This document shows, one piece after another, positions 4,882-12,131 of a stretch of DNA of 14,044 nucleotides; within the stretch, counting starts at the first letter, position 1, and the number at the start of each line of letters is the position of its first letter. The stretch is from DATJPD01 sp036394195 (GTDB lineage Bacteria > Pseudomonadota > Alphaproteobacteria > CACIAM-22H2), in contig DASWFO010000140.1 of NCBI GenBank assembly GCA_036394195.1, forward strand, positions 1-14,044, written 5' to 3'. The translations under genes and the position numbers were made by a program. The notes under the pieces were generated by a model, which saw only the letters and a program-made list of their open reading frames with translations, made no database searches and was not told where the DNA came from.

Positions 4882-7650
4882 ATGGACCAACCGACTGAGC
4901 CTGAGACCGCGGAGAAGGACTCGCCTCTCCGCTACGATATCCGGCTCCTCGGCCGCATCCTCGGCGAAACCGTGCGGGCCCAGGAAGGCGAGCAGGCGTT
5001 CGAGGTCATCGAGTGGATCCGCCAGACGGCGCTCAGGTTCCATCGCGACGCCGACGAGGGGGCGCGGCAGGAGCTCCAGACCATCACCAGCAGCCTGCCG
5101 AGCGCCCAGGCGACCCGGATCATCCGCGCCTTCGGCTATTTCTCGCATCTGGCCAATATCGCCGAGGACCAGCACCACATCCGCCGTACCCGGGCGCACG
5201 CCATGGCGAATGCGGCCCCCCGCGAAGGGACGATGGCGTATGCGCTGGCCCGCGCCAAGGCGGCCCGCCTGTGGCGCGCGGATTTGCAGGCGTTCTTCGC
5301 GAACGCCCTGTGCAGCGCCGTGCTCACCGCCCATCCGACGGAAATCCGCCGCAAGAGCTCGATCGATCGCGAGCTCGAAATCGCCAAGCTGCTGGACGAG
5401 CGTGACCGGGTGCAGTTCACCCCGGAGGAGCTGGCGGCGAACCGCAAAGCGCTGCGCCGCGCGGTCCTGACGCTCTGGCAGACCAGCATTCTGCGCGGCA
5501 CGCGCCTTAGGGTCATCGACGAGGTCATCAACGGGCTCGCGTATTACGACCACACGTTCCTTCGCGAGCTGCCGCGCCTCTATGCCGATCTCGAGGACCA
5601 GCTGGGCGCGATCGATCCGCGATGGGAGGGAATGGACGTGCCGTCCTTCCTGCGGGTCGACAGCTGGATCGGCGGCGACCGCGACGGCAATCCGTTCGTG
5701 ACCGCCGAGGTTCTGAGCGAAGCGCTGCGCATGCAAAGTGCGCGCGCGCTGCAGTTCTATCTCGACGAACTGCACCAATTGGGCGGAGAGCTGTCGCTCG
5801 ACAGCCGGATGGTGCAGGTGACGCCGGCATTGGGAACGCTGACGGAGCGGTCTCCTGACCGCGCGCGGCAGCGCCAAAACGAGCCGTACCGGCGCGCGAT
5901 CAGCGGCATCTATGCCCGCCTCGCCGCCACCGCCCGCACGCTCGACCAGGTCGAGGCGCCGCACGCGGCAGTCGGCGAGGCGTCGGCGTATTCCGCCGCC
6001 ACCGAGTTGTCGCACGACCTGGACGTCATCTCAGAGTCTCTCAACATCAACGGCTCGATCGGATTGGCACGGGGACGGCTGCGCCATCTCCGGCGCGCCG
6101 TCGACATTTTCGGCTTCCATCTTGCATCGATCGACCTGCGTCAGAATTCGGATGTGCATGAGCGGGTCGTGCACGACCTGTTCGCCACGGCCGGGACCGG
6201 CACCGCCTACCAGGCGCTGGCCGAAGATGCACGGGTGCCCCTCCTCGCCGCTGAAATCGCAACCGCCCGCCCGCTGGCGTCGCTCCATCTGGCCTACGCC
6301 GATGAGACCATGTCGGAGCTCGCCATTCTGCGCGCCGCTGCCGAGGGACATCGCCGGTACGGCAAGGCGGCCGTGCCGCATTACGTCATCTCGAAGGCCA
6401 ATGGCGCCTCCGACGTCCTGGAGGTCGCCGTCCTGCTGAAGGAGGTCGGCCTCCTGCGGCCACAGCGCCGCGAGATCGACGTCGACATCGTGCCGCTGTT
6501 CGAGACCATCGGCGACCTGCAGCGCTGCGCCGATGTCATGGAGACCGTGTTCGCGCTGCCCGAATACCGGCAGCTGCTGGCGTCGCGCGGCGGCGTGCAG
6601 GAAGTCATGCTCGGCTATTCGGACAGCAACAAGGACGGCGGCTACCTGACGTCGACGTGGGAGCTGTACAAGGCGGAGCTGGCGTTGATCGACACGTTCC
6701 GCCGACACGAGGTGGGCCTACGGCTGTTTCATGGCCGCGGCGGGTCGGTCGGCCGCGGCGGTGGGCCGAGCTATCAGGCGATCCTGGCGCAGCCGCCTGG
6801 CGCCGTCCAAGGTGCCATCCGCATCACCGAACAGGGCGAGGTGATCGCGGCCAAGTATTCCAACGCCGAGGTCGGCCGGCGCAATCTCGAGACGCTGGGC
6901 GCCGCGACGCTCGAAGCCACGCTGCTGAACTCCGATCAGCCTCCGCTCCGCGACGACTTTCTGGCGGCCATGGACGAGCTGTCGAGCCATGCCTATCGCG
7001 CCTACCGGGCGCTCGTCTACGAGACCGACGGGTTCGAGCAATATTTCCAGGAATCGACGGTGATCGGCGAGATCGCCAGTCTGAATATCGGCAGCCGTCC
7101 GGCCTCACGGACCAGCTCACGGCGCATCGAAGATTTGCGCGCCATACCGTGGGTGTTCAGCTGGTCGCAATGCCGCCTGATGCTGCCCGGCTGGTACGGC
7201 TTCGGCAGCGCGGTCAAGGCCTGGAACGCCGCCCATCCCGGCGACGGCCTGGCGACCTTGCAGGCGATGTACCGCGATTGGCCGTTTTTCGCAACGATGC
7301 TCTCGAACATGGACATGGTGCTCGCCAAGAGCGATATCGCGATCGCGTCCCGCTACGCCGAACTGGTGTCCGACCGGGCGCTGCGCGACGCGATCTTTTC
7401 CCGCCTGCGTGCGGAGTGGGACGATTCGATCGCGACGCTGCTCGCCATCACCGGCCAGAAAACCTTGCTGGAGAGCAATCCCCTGCTCGCCCGCTCCATG
7501 CGCAATCGCTTTCCCTATATCGACCCGCTCAATCACATCCAGATCGAATTGCTCCAGCGGCACCGCGCCGGCACCACCGACGACCGGGTCGTGCAGGGCA
7601 TCCATCTGAGCATCAACGGCATCGCCGCGGGCCTGCGGAACAGCGGCTAG
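4882..7650 (+). CDS. ppc: Phosphoenolpyruvate carboxylase
   Basis: This 922-residue enzyme carboxylates phosphoenolpyruvate with bicarbonate to give oxaloacetate and phosphate, the anaplerotic supply for the TCA cycle; it acts in the cytoplasm as a tetramer. Signature blocks appear in order: VLTAHPTE with the catalytic H151, SWIGGDRDGNP at 261-271, LGYSDSNKDGG at 577-587, FHGRGGSVGRGGGP at 616-629, and SNMDMVLAKSD with K816. K816 lies where bacterial enzymes bind the inhibitor aspartate. The C-terminus, INGIAAGLRNSG, is the classic PEPC ending with its penultimate-region Asn (N920). Length is normal and there is no frameshift. The start follows a GGGGG tract about ten bases upstream, a modest ribosome site. 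A 93-base gap with a hairpin separates it from the dehydratase, so it may have its own promoter. Aspartate inhibition is expected from the conserved effector residues but not shown. Confidence 0.98.
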   Translation: MDQPTEPETAEKDSPLRYDIRLLGRILGETVRAQEGEQAFEVIEWIRQTALRFHRDADEGARQELQTITSSLPSAQATRIIRAFGYFSHLANIAEDQHHIRRTRAHAMANAAPREGTMAYALARAKAARLWRADLQAFFANALCSAVLTAHPTEIRRKSSIDRELEIAKLLDERDRVQFTPEELAANRKALRRAVLTLWQTSILRGTRLRVIDEVINGLAYYDHTFLRELPRLYADLEDQLGAIDPRWEGMDVPSFLRVDSWIGGDRDGNPFVTAEVLSEALRMQSARALQFYLDELHQLGGELSLDSRMVQVTPALGTLTERSPDRARQRQNEPYRRAISGIYARLAATARTLDQVEAPHAAVGEASAYSAATELSHDLDVISESLNINGSIGLARGRLRHLRRAVDIFGFHLASIDLRQNSDVHERVVHDLFATAGTGTAYQALAEDARVPLLAAEIATARPLASLHLAYADETMSELAILRAAAEGHRRYGKAAVPHYVISKANGASDVLEVAVLLKEVGLLRPQRREIDVDIVPLFETIGDLQRCADVMETVFALPEYRQLLASRGGVQEVMLGYSDSNKDGGYLTSTWELYKAELALIDTFRRHEVGLRLFHGRGGSVGRGGGPSYQAILAQPPGAVQGAIRITEQGEVIAAKYSNAEVGRRNLETLGAATLEATLLNSDQPPLRDDFLAAMDELSSHAYRAYRALVYETDGFEQYFQESTVIGEIASLNIGSRPASRTSSRRIEDLRAIPWVFSWSQCRLMLPGWYGFGSAVKAWNAAHPGDGLATLQAMYRDWPFFATMLSNMDMVLAKSDIAIASRYAELVSDRALRDAIFSRLRAEWDDSIATLLAITGQKTLLESNPLLARSMRNRFPYIDPLNHIQIELLQRHRAGTTDDRVVQGIHLSINGIAAGLRNSG

Positions 7651-7662
7651 AGCCCTGACCGG

Positions 7663-7679
7663 GGAGCGTCCGCCGCTCC
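7663..7679 (+). terminator. Possible ppc terminator hairpin without T-run
   Basis: GGAGCG (7663-7668) and CGCTCC (7674-7679) are perfect 6-bp arms around TCCGC, starting 12 bases after the ppc stop codon. The position suits a transcript end, but no T-run follows (GCATAGCG comes next). It would be at best a weak intrinsic or processing-type terminator. Confidence 0.35.
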
Positions 7680-7760
7680 GCATAGCGTTCTGAACTCATT
7701 GGCAAATCGCCGGCACGTGTCCCAAAACGCACGCAAAGGTCACGGGTTCGGCAGCGACGG

Positions 7761-7778
7761 CCCCGGTATAAATCGGGG
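7761..7778 (+). promoter_or_regulatory. Possible -10 element inside an inverted repeat ahead of the PRC-barrel gene
   Basis: TATAAA (7767-7772) is the most AT-rich stretch of this 148-base gap and lies 26 bases before the start codon, leaving a leader of about 20 bases that still includes the GAGGAGAG ribosome site (7788-7795). It is framed by CCCCG (7761-7765) and CGGGG (7774-7778), perfect arms with an eight-base spacer. I see no good -35 at the right spacing, so the promoter call is tentative. The framing repeat could be an operator. The gap contains no GGAAC-type stress promoter. Confidence 0.3.
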
Positions 7779-7798
7779 TTTGTCGCCGAGGAGAGCGC

Positions 7799-8407
7799 AT
7801 GCGCGCGGGCCGACTGAGCGCGTCCATATTTGCCGCCCTGATCGCGTGCGGTGCCGCCGCCCAGACCGGTCCATCGCCAGATCCTCCGGCGACGACTGAC
7901 GCGGCGACGGAGGCGCCGGCTGGCGGCGCCGCCCCGGACAGCAGCGCCCCGCCGGCACAGGACACCCAAGCAGCACCGGCCCCCGAGCGTCCGAGCGACG
8001 CGGCGCCCCAAACGCCGCCGCCGGCCACCCCCACGCCACCGCCCACACCGGCACCAGCCCCGCCGGCGACGGCGTCGGTCCTCGACAAGCGGCTGATTCA
8101 GGGCGTGCTCGGCAAGGACGTGCGGAGCTCGTCGAACGAGGATATGGGCCGCATCGTCGACGTGATCGTTGACCGCTCCGGGCAGACCCGGGCCGCCGTC
8201 ATCGATTTCGGCGGGTTCCTCGGCGTCGGCAGCCGGCGCATCGCCGTCGACTGGAACGCATTGCATTTCACGCCCGACGAGAAGGCGAGCCAGGTCACGC
8301 TCGATCTCACGCGCGATCAGCTCAAAGAGGCGCCCGAGTACAAAGAGGGCAAGCCTGTCGTGGTGCTGGGCCCCTCGGGCAATACCGAAACGGTTCCGGA
8401 AAATTAG
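7799..8407 (+). CDS. Exported PRC-barrel protein with a Pro/Ala-rich stalk, possible lipoprotein
   Basis: This 202-residue protein has three parts. Residues 1-21 form an export signal: a basic start, the hydrophobic LSASIFAALIA, then Cys17 in the context LIAC-G, which resembles a lipobox. Cleavage by signal peptidase I after AAA (19-21) is the alternative. Residues 22-95 are almost wholly Pro, Ala, Thr, Ser and acidic residues, a disordered stalk. Residues 96-178 form a PRC-barrel domain (PF05239 type): LIQGVLGKDVRSSSNEDMGRIVDVIVD, then TRAAVIDFGGFLGVGSRRIAVDW. PRC-barrels are small beta folds found in RimM and photosynthetic reaction centres, and in many exported proteins of unknown role in alphaproteobacteria. 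GAGGAGAG (7788-7795) supports ATG 7799. The MFS transporter gene starts two bases after the stop codon, so the two are probably co-transcribed and coupled. Its specific function is unknown. Confidence 0.9.
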   Translation: MRAGRLSASIFAALIACGAAAQTGPSPDPPATTDAATEAPAGGAAPDSSAPPAQDTQAAPAPERPSDAAPQTPPPATPTPPPTPAPAPPATASVLDKRLIQGVLGKDVRSSSNEDMGRIVDVIVDRSGQTRAAVIDFGGFLGVGSRRIAVDWNALHFTPDEKASQVTLDLTRDQLKEAPEYKEGKPVVVLGPSGNTETVPEN

Positions 8408-8409
8408 TT

Positions 8410-9645
8410 GTGACCGGTGACCGTCCGGCTCCGTCGCGGCAAAGTTTGCGCGGCCTCGACGGGCTCAACTTTTTCCTGGCCAATGTCCAGACCGGATTCG
8501 GTCCGTTCATCGCCGTCTACCTGACGGCGGCCAAATGGACCCAGGTCGAGATCGGCATCGTGCTGACGGTCGCCGGGATGGCATCGCTGTTCGCCCAGAT
8601 TCCCGGCGGTGCCCTGGTCGATGCGGCACGCTCGAAACTCCTCGTCGGAGGTCTGGCCATCGCCACCGTCGGCGTCAGTGCGGTGATGCTGGCCGCAGCG
8701 CCCATCTTTCCGCTGGTGCTGCTCGCCGAGGTGCTGCATAGCCTCGCCAGCGCCGTCATCGGGCCGGTGATCGCCACCATCAGCCTGGGACTGGTCGGCC
8801 GCCACGCCATCGGCGAGCGCCTCGGGCGCAACGCCTGTTTCGCCTCGATCGGCAACGGCATTGCCGCGGCGGTGATGGGGGCCTTCGGCCGCCTGGTCTC
8901 GACCCGGTCGGTGTTCATCGTCACCGCCGTCTTGGCGATTCCCGCCCTCCTCTGCCTGCGGATGATCAATCCGAAAGAGATCGACCCCGAGCGGGCCATC
9001 GGCGGCCGCCCGCCGCCGGTCGACCGCGGGTCGAACAGAAAATTGTCGGTCCTGCACGGTCTCATCGACAACAAGCCGCTGCTGATCTTCGGCGGCTGCC
9101 TGGCGCTGTTCCATCTCGCCAACGGCGCCCTGCTGCCGCTCATGGGCAGCATGGTCACCATGCGCTCGCCGGAATGGGCGACCACGCTGATCGCGGCCTG
9201 CATCGTCGTGCCGCAGATCGTCGTCGCGGCACTGTCGCCGTCGGTCGGCCGCGAGGCGGAACGCCGCGGGCGGCGCATTCTGCTGCTGATCGGCTTCGGG
9301 GCGCTGGTGATCCGGGGTGTGTTGTTCAGCTTCATCATCAGCCCGTGGGTCCTGGTAGTGGTGCAAATCCTCGACGGCATTTCGGGTGCCGTCCTGGGCG
9401 TGCTGGTGCCGCTGATCGTCGCCGACACCACGCGCGGGACCGGTCATTTCAACGCCGCCCTCGGCGTCGTGGGGACGATGGTGGGGGTCGGCGCCTCGTT
9501 CAGCTCCACGCTCGGCGGCTATGTCAGCGACGTGTTCGGCGGGCCGGCCGCTTTCCTGTCGCTCGCCGCCGTCGCGGGCCTGGGGTTTCTGGCCGTCCTG
9601 TCGTTCATGCCGGAGACCCGTCCACCGGATGACGAACCGGCCTAA
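8410..9645 (+). CDS. Major facilitator superfamily transporter, 12 helices
   Basis: This 411-residue inner-membrane protein shows twelve hydrophobic segments, roughly at residues 15-37, 45-70, 76-96, 98-128, 137-160, 170-188, 215-240, 255-280, 292-312, 314-345, 350-375 and 378-400. A cytoplasmic loop with charged residues (about 190-212, NPKEIDPERAIGG) separates the two six-helix halves. GGALVDAARSK between helices 2 and 3 fits MFS motif A (GxxxDxxxRxx), and DGISGAVLGVLVPLIVADTT lies in helix 10. The start is GTG 8410, only two bases after the stop codon of the PRC-barrel gene, with GGAAAA (8398-8403) as ribosome site. Such spacing implies translational coupling. The N-terminus, LDGLNFFLANVQTGFGPFIAVYLT, is shared by a widespread proteobacterial MFS group without assigned substrate. 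Export of a drug or small metabolite by proton exchange is the usual role, but no substrate can be named. Confidence 0.92.
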   Translation: MTGDRPAPSRQSLRGLDGLNFFLANVQTGFGPFIAVYLTAAKWTQVEIGIVLTVAGMASLFAQIPGGALVDAARSKLLVGGLAIATVGVSAVMLAAAPIFPLVLLAEVLHSLASAVIGPVIATISLGLVGRHAIGERLGRNACFASIGNGIAAAVMGAFGRLVSTRSVFIVTAVLAIPALLCLRMINPKEIDPERAIGGRPPPVDRGSNRKLSVLHGLIDNKPLLIFGGCLALFHLANGALLPLMGSMVTMRSPEWATTLIAACIVVPQIVVAALSPSVGREAERRGRRILLLIGFGALVIRGVLFSFIISPWVLVVVQILDGISGAVLGVLVPLIVADTTRGTGHFNAALGVVGTMVGVGASFSSTLGGYVSDVFGGPAAFLSLAAVAGLGFLAVLSFMPETRPPDDEPA

Positions 9646-9759
9646 TTCCCCCAACTATCGAATTACCGCGCCCGTCATGCGAATGATACTCGACTTTTAG
9701 GGCCGTCCTGCTGAGGTTGGGATAAATCACTCCACCGACTACCAGGGTGCTGACCGACG

Positions 9760-11976
9760 ATGAACGAACAAACCGATCTCAAGCACCGTGACGCTCCAGG
9801 GGAACCCAGCGACGACCCGGGCGTCCAGTTCTATATCCCCGCCACGTCGTCGATCCTCGAACGGCGCCCACGCACGCTCAAACACGGGGATACCTTTGCG
9901 GTGTTCGACCATTACGGCGACGTCGTCGAGGCCCCCGGCAGCCCCGAGGGCATCTATCACGAGGACACGCGCTATCTCTCCGGTCTCGAGCTGCTGGTCG
10001 ACAGCCGCAAGCCGCTGCTTCTGAGCTCGACTTTGCAGGACAACAACGCGGTCCTGACGGTCGATCTGGCGAACCCGGACATCTACCGCGGCGGGCAGCT
10101 GGCGCTGTCGCGCGAGACGATCCACCTCATCCGCTCGAAATTTCTTTGGCAGTCCGCCTGCTACGAGCGGATCGCGGTGGAGAATTTCGACCGGGGCCCG
10201 CACCGCATCCGCCTCACCTTGCGCTTCGCCGCCGACTTCGCCGATCTGTTCGAAGTGCGCGGCATCCAGCGCGAGCGGCGCGGCACGACCCGCACCGAGC
10301 TGCCGAAGCTCGGCGACGCCGGCGCCGACACGGTCGTCCTGCGTTATCGGGGGCTCGACGGCTACGAATCGACCACCCACCTGGTGTTCAATCCGCAGCC
10401 CACGTCGCTGACCGACGAGGAAGCGAACTGGGACATCGAGCTCGGCCCCGACGAGTCCAAGTCGCTTTTCTTCACCATCGGCTTCGACCACGACCCGCGC
10501 GCCCTGCCGATCGATTTCTTCAAGGCGCTGCGCGATGCCCGGCGCGCGCTCAACCGGTCGACGAGCCGCGCCGTGGTCATCCAGACCTCGAACGTGCTGC
10601 TGAACCGCACCCTCTGCCGCTCGGTCGCCGACCTCTACATGCTGCTGACGGACACCAAGTACGGCCCATACCCATATGCCGGCATCCCGTGGTTCAGCAC
10701 GGCCTTCGGCCGCGACGGGATCATCACGGCGCTGATGATGCTGTGGTTCGACCCGCAGATCGCCAAAGGCGTGCTGCGGTTCCTCGCCGCGACGCAGGCG
10801 AAGACGGAGAATCCCGAGGCGGACGCCGAGCCCGGCAAGATCCTCCACGAGACGCGGCGGGGTGAGATGGCGCGCCTCGGCGAGGTGCCGTTCGCGATGT
10901 ACTACGGCAGCGTCGATACGACGCCGCTTTTCGTCCTGCTCGCCGGCAAGTATTTCGAGCGCACCGGCGACTGGGAGACCATCGACGAGCTGTGGCCGAA
11001 CATCGAGGCGGCGCTGCACTGGATCGACACCTATGGCGATCATGACGGCGACGGCTTCGTCGAATATCGCGCCCGCGCCGGCAAGGGTCTGACCAACCAG
11101 GGCTGGAAGGACTCCGGCGATTCGATTTCGCACGAGGACGGCACGCTCGCCGGGGACAACATCGCGCTCTGTGAAGTGCAGGGATACGTCTACGCCGCAC
11201 GGCACCAGGCCGCCTTGATGGCGCATGCGCTGGGCGATACCGCGCTGGCCACCCGGCTCGAACATCAGGCAGCGCAGATGCGCCGCCACTTCGAGGACAA
11301 ATTCTGGGTCGAGGAGCTCGGCACCTATGCGATCGCGCTGGACGGACAGAAGCGCCAGTGCCGGGTTCGCAGCTCGAACGCCGGCCAGGTCCTGTTCTCC
11401 GGCATGGCATCGCCCGAGCGCGCGGCGCGCGTCGCCGAAACCCTGATGGCGCGCCATTCGTGGTCGGGATGGGGCATCCGCACGCTCGCCTCCACCGAGA
11501 AGCGCTACAACCCGATGTCGTACCACAACGGCTCGGTGTGGCCGCACGACAACGCGCTGATCGCGCTGGGCCTCGCCCGGTACGGGCACAAGCGCGAGGC
11601 GATGCGTATCTTCAGCGGCATGTTCGACACGCTGCAATACATGGACCTGTCGCGGCTGCCGGAACTCTTCTGCGGCTTCAGCCGCCGCCTCGGACGCGGC
11701 CCCACCTTCTACCCTGTCGCCTGCGCGCCGCAGGCCTGGGCCAGCGCATCGCCGCTCGCGTTCCTCGAAGCCTGTCTCGGGCTGCGCTGCGACCACGCGC
11801 GCCGCGAGATCCGGTTCGACCGGCCGACTCTGCCGGAGTTCATCGACGAGGTGTATCTGCGCCGCCTGCGTCTCGGCGACGGCGAAGTCGACATCCTGCT
11901 GCGCCGGCACACAACCGATGTGGGCCTCAACGTGCTGGAGCGCACGGGCGACGTCCGGGTTGTGGTGGTCAGCTAA
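9760..11976 (+). CDS. Amylo-alpha-1,6-glucosidase / glycogen debranching-type enzyme
   Basis: This 738-residue protein has two domains. Residues about 43-235 form the N-terminal beta domain of bacterial debranching enzymes (PF14742 type: HGDTFAVFDHYGDV, GIYHEDTRYLSGLELLVD). Residues about 280-690 form an (alpha/alpha)6 glucosidase barrel (GDE_C, PF06202; GH133-like). Barrel landmarks are PWFSTAFGRDGIITALMM (R318, D319), DGDGFVEY (429-436), NQGWKDSGDS with D451 as a candidate catalytic acid, and MSYHNGSVWPHDNALIA (587-603). Such enzymes hydrolyse alpha-1,6 glucosidic linkages, but many proteobacterial members are not characterised and may act on other glucosides. There is no signal peptide, so it is cytoplasmic. 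No glg or trehalose gene is adjacent, which leaves its substrate open. The ribosome site is weak (GGG about nine bases before ATG 9760). The 114-base gap upstream holds no promoter I can defend. Confidence 0.92.
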   Translation: MNEQTDLKHRDAPGEPSDDPGVQFYIPATSSILERRPRTLKHGDTFAVFDHYGDVVEAPGSPEGIYHEDTRYLSGLELLVDSRKPLLLSSTLQDNNAVLTVDLANPDIYRGGQLALSRETIHLIRSKFLWQSACYERIAVENFDRGPHRIRLTLRFAADFADLFEVRGIQRERRGTTRTELPKLGDAGADTVVLRYRGLDGYESTTHLVFNPQPTSLTDEEANWDIELGPDESKSLFFTIGFDHDPRALPIDFFKALRDARRALNRSTSRAVVIQTSNVLLNRTLCRSVADLYMLLTDTKYGPYPYAGIPWFSTAFGRDGIITALMMLWFDPQIAKGVLRFLAATQAKTENPEADAEPGKILHETRRGEMARLGEVPFAMYYGSVDTTPLFVLLAGKYFERTGDWETIDELWPNIEAALHWIDTYGDHDGDGFVEYRARAGKGLTNQGWKDSGDSISHEDGTLAGDNIALCEVQGYVYAARHQAALMAHALGDTALATRLEHQAAQMRRHFEDKFWVEELGTYAIALDGQKRQCRVRSSNAGQVLFSGMASPERAARVAETLMARHSWSGWGIRTLASTEKRYNPMSYHNGSVWPHDNALIALGLARYGHKREAMRIFSGMFDTLQYMDLSRLPELFCGFSRRLGRGPTFYPVACAPQAWASASPLAFLEACLGLRCDHARREIRFDRPTLPEFIDEVYLRRLRLGDGEVDILLRRHTTDVGLNVLERTGDVRVVVVS

Positions 11977-12012
11977 CGCCAGCCCCGCGTGACGAAATCC
12001 ATGTGCGGTACG

Positions 12013-12040
12013 CCGGCCCGCCTGGGAACCGGTGGGCCGG
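12013..12040 (+). terminator. Strong hairpin after the debranching-enzyme gene
   Basis: CCGGCCCGCC (12013-12022) pairs with GGTGGGCCGG (12031-12040) over ten positions with one G-U pair, around the loop TGGGAACC. A TTTT run follows only eight bases later (12049-12052), so it is a plausible but imperfect intrinsic terminator for the gene ending at 11976. The loop contains the -35 element of the stress-type promoter for the next gene, so the dyad may instead be an operator, or serve both roles. Confidence 0.4.
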
Positions 12041-12050
12041 GTGACGCGTT
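12025..12050 (+). promoter_or_regulatory. EcfG-type general stress response promoter
   Basis: GGAAC (12025-12029) and CGTT (12047-12050) are separated by 17 bases, an exact match to the alphaproteobacterial EcfG consensus GGAAC-N16/17-CGTT. It lies 82 bases before the start codon of the PAS-receiver gene and on the same strand. The predicted transcript would begin near 12057. Exact agreement at nine positions with correct spacing, orientation and location makes chance unlikely. The sigma factor and its PhyR/NepR partners are not in the window. Confidence 0.65.
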
Positions 12051-12059
12051 TTGAGATGA

Positions 12060-12083
12060 TTGGACGCTTCGGTCCAAAGCGTC
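12060..12083 (+). other. Overlapping alternative hairpins at the predicted 5' end of the PAS-receiver transcript
   Basis: TTGGAC (12060-12065) pairs with GTCCAA (12072-12077). The overlapping GACGCTT (12063-12069) pairs with AAGCGTC (12077-12083). Both sets of arms are perfect and the two structures exclude each other. They fall at the predicted start of the EcfG-driven transcript. A 5'-terminal hairpin of this kind could protect the mRNA; a switch function is speculative. Confidence 0.3.
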
Positions 12084-12131
12084 TCGACGGCTAGAGGACA
12101 TCGCCGCCCCGCCGAGGGAGAAAACGCCGCC

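Noticed and set aside
3565..6015. An 816-codon open frame on the minus strand antisense to the dehydratase and ppc
   Set aside because: It is rich in Arg, Ala, His and Gly with no family motif, and it lies opposite two clearly real genes. Long antisense open frames are expected when third positions are mostly G/C.
9721..9727. GATAAAT as a -10 box for the debranching-enzyme gene
   Set aside because: It matches the consensus at only four of six positions and has no -35-like hexamer at 16-18 bases upstream.
9739..11910. A 723-codon open frame on the minus strand antisense to the debranching enzyme
   Set aside because: The same GC effect applies: the sense frame has full domain motifs, while the antisense product is Arg/Val/Gly-rich without recognisable domains.
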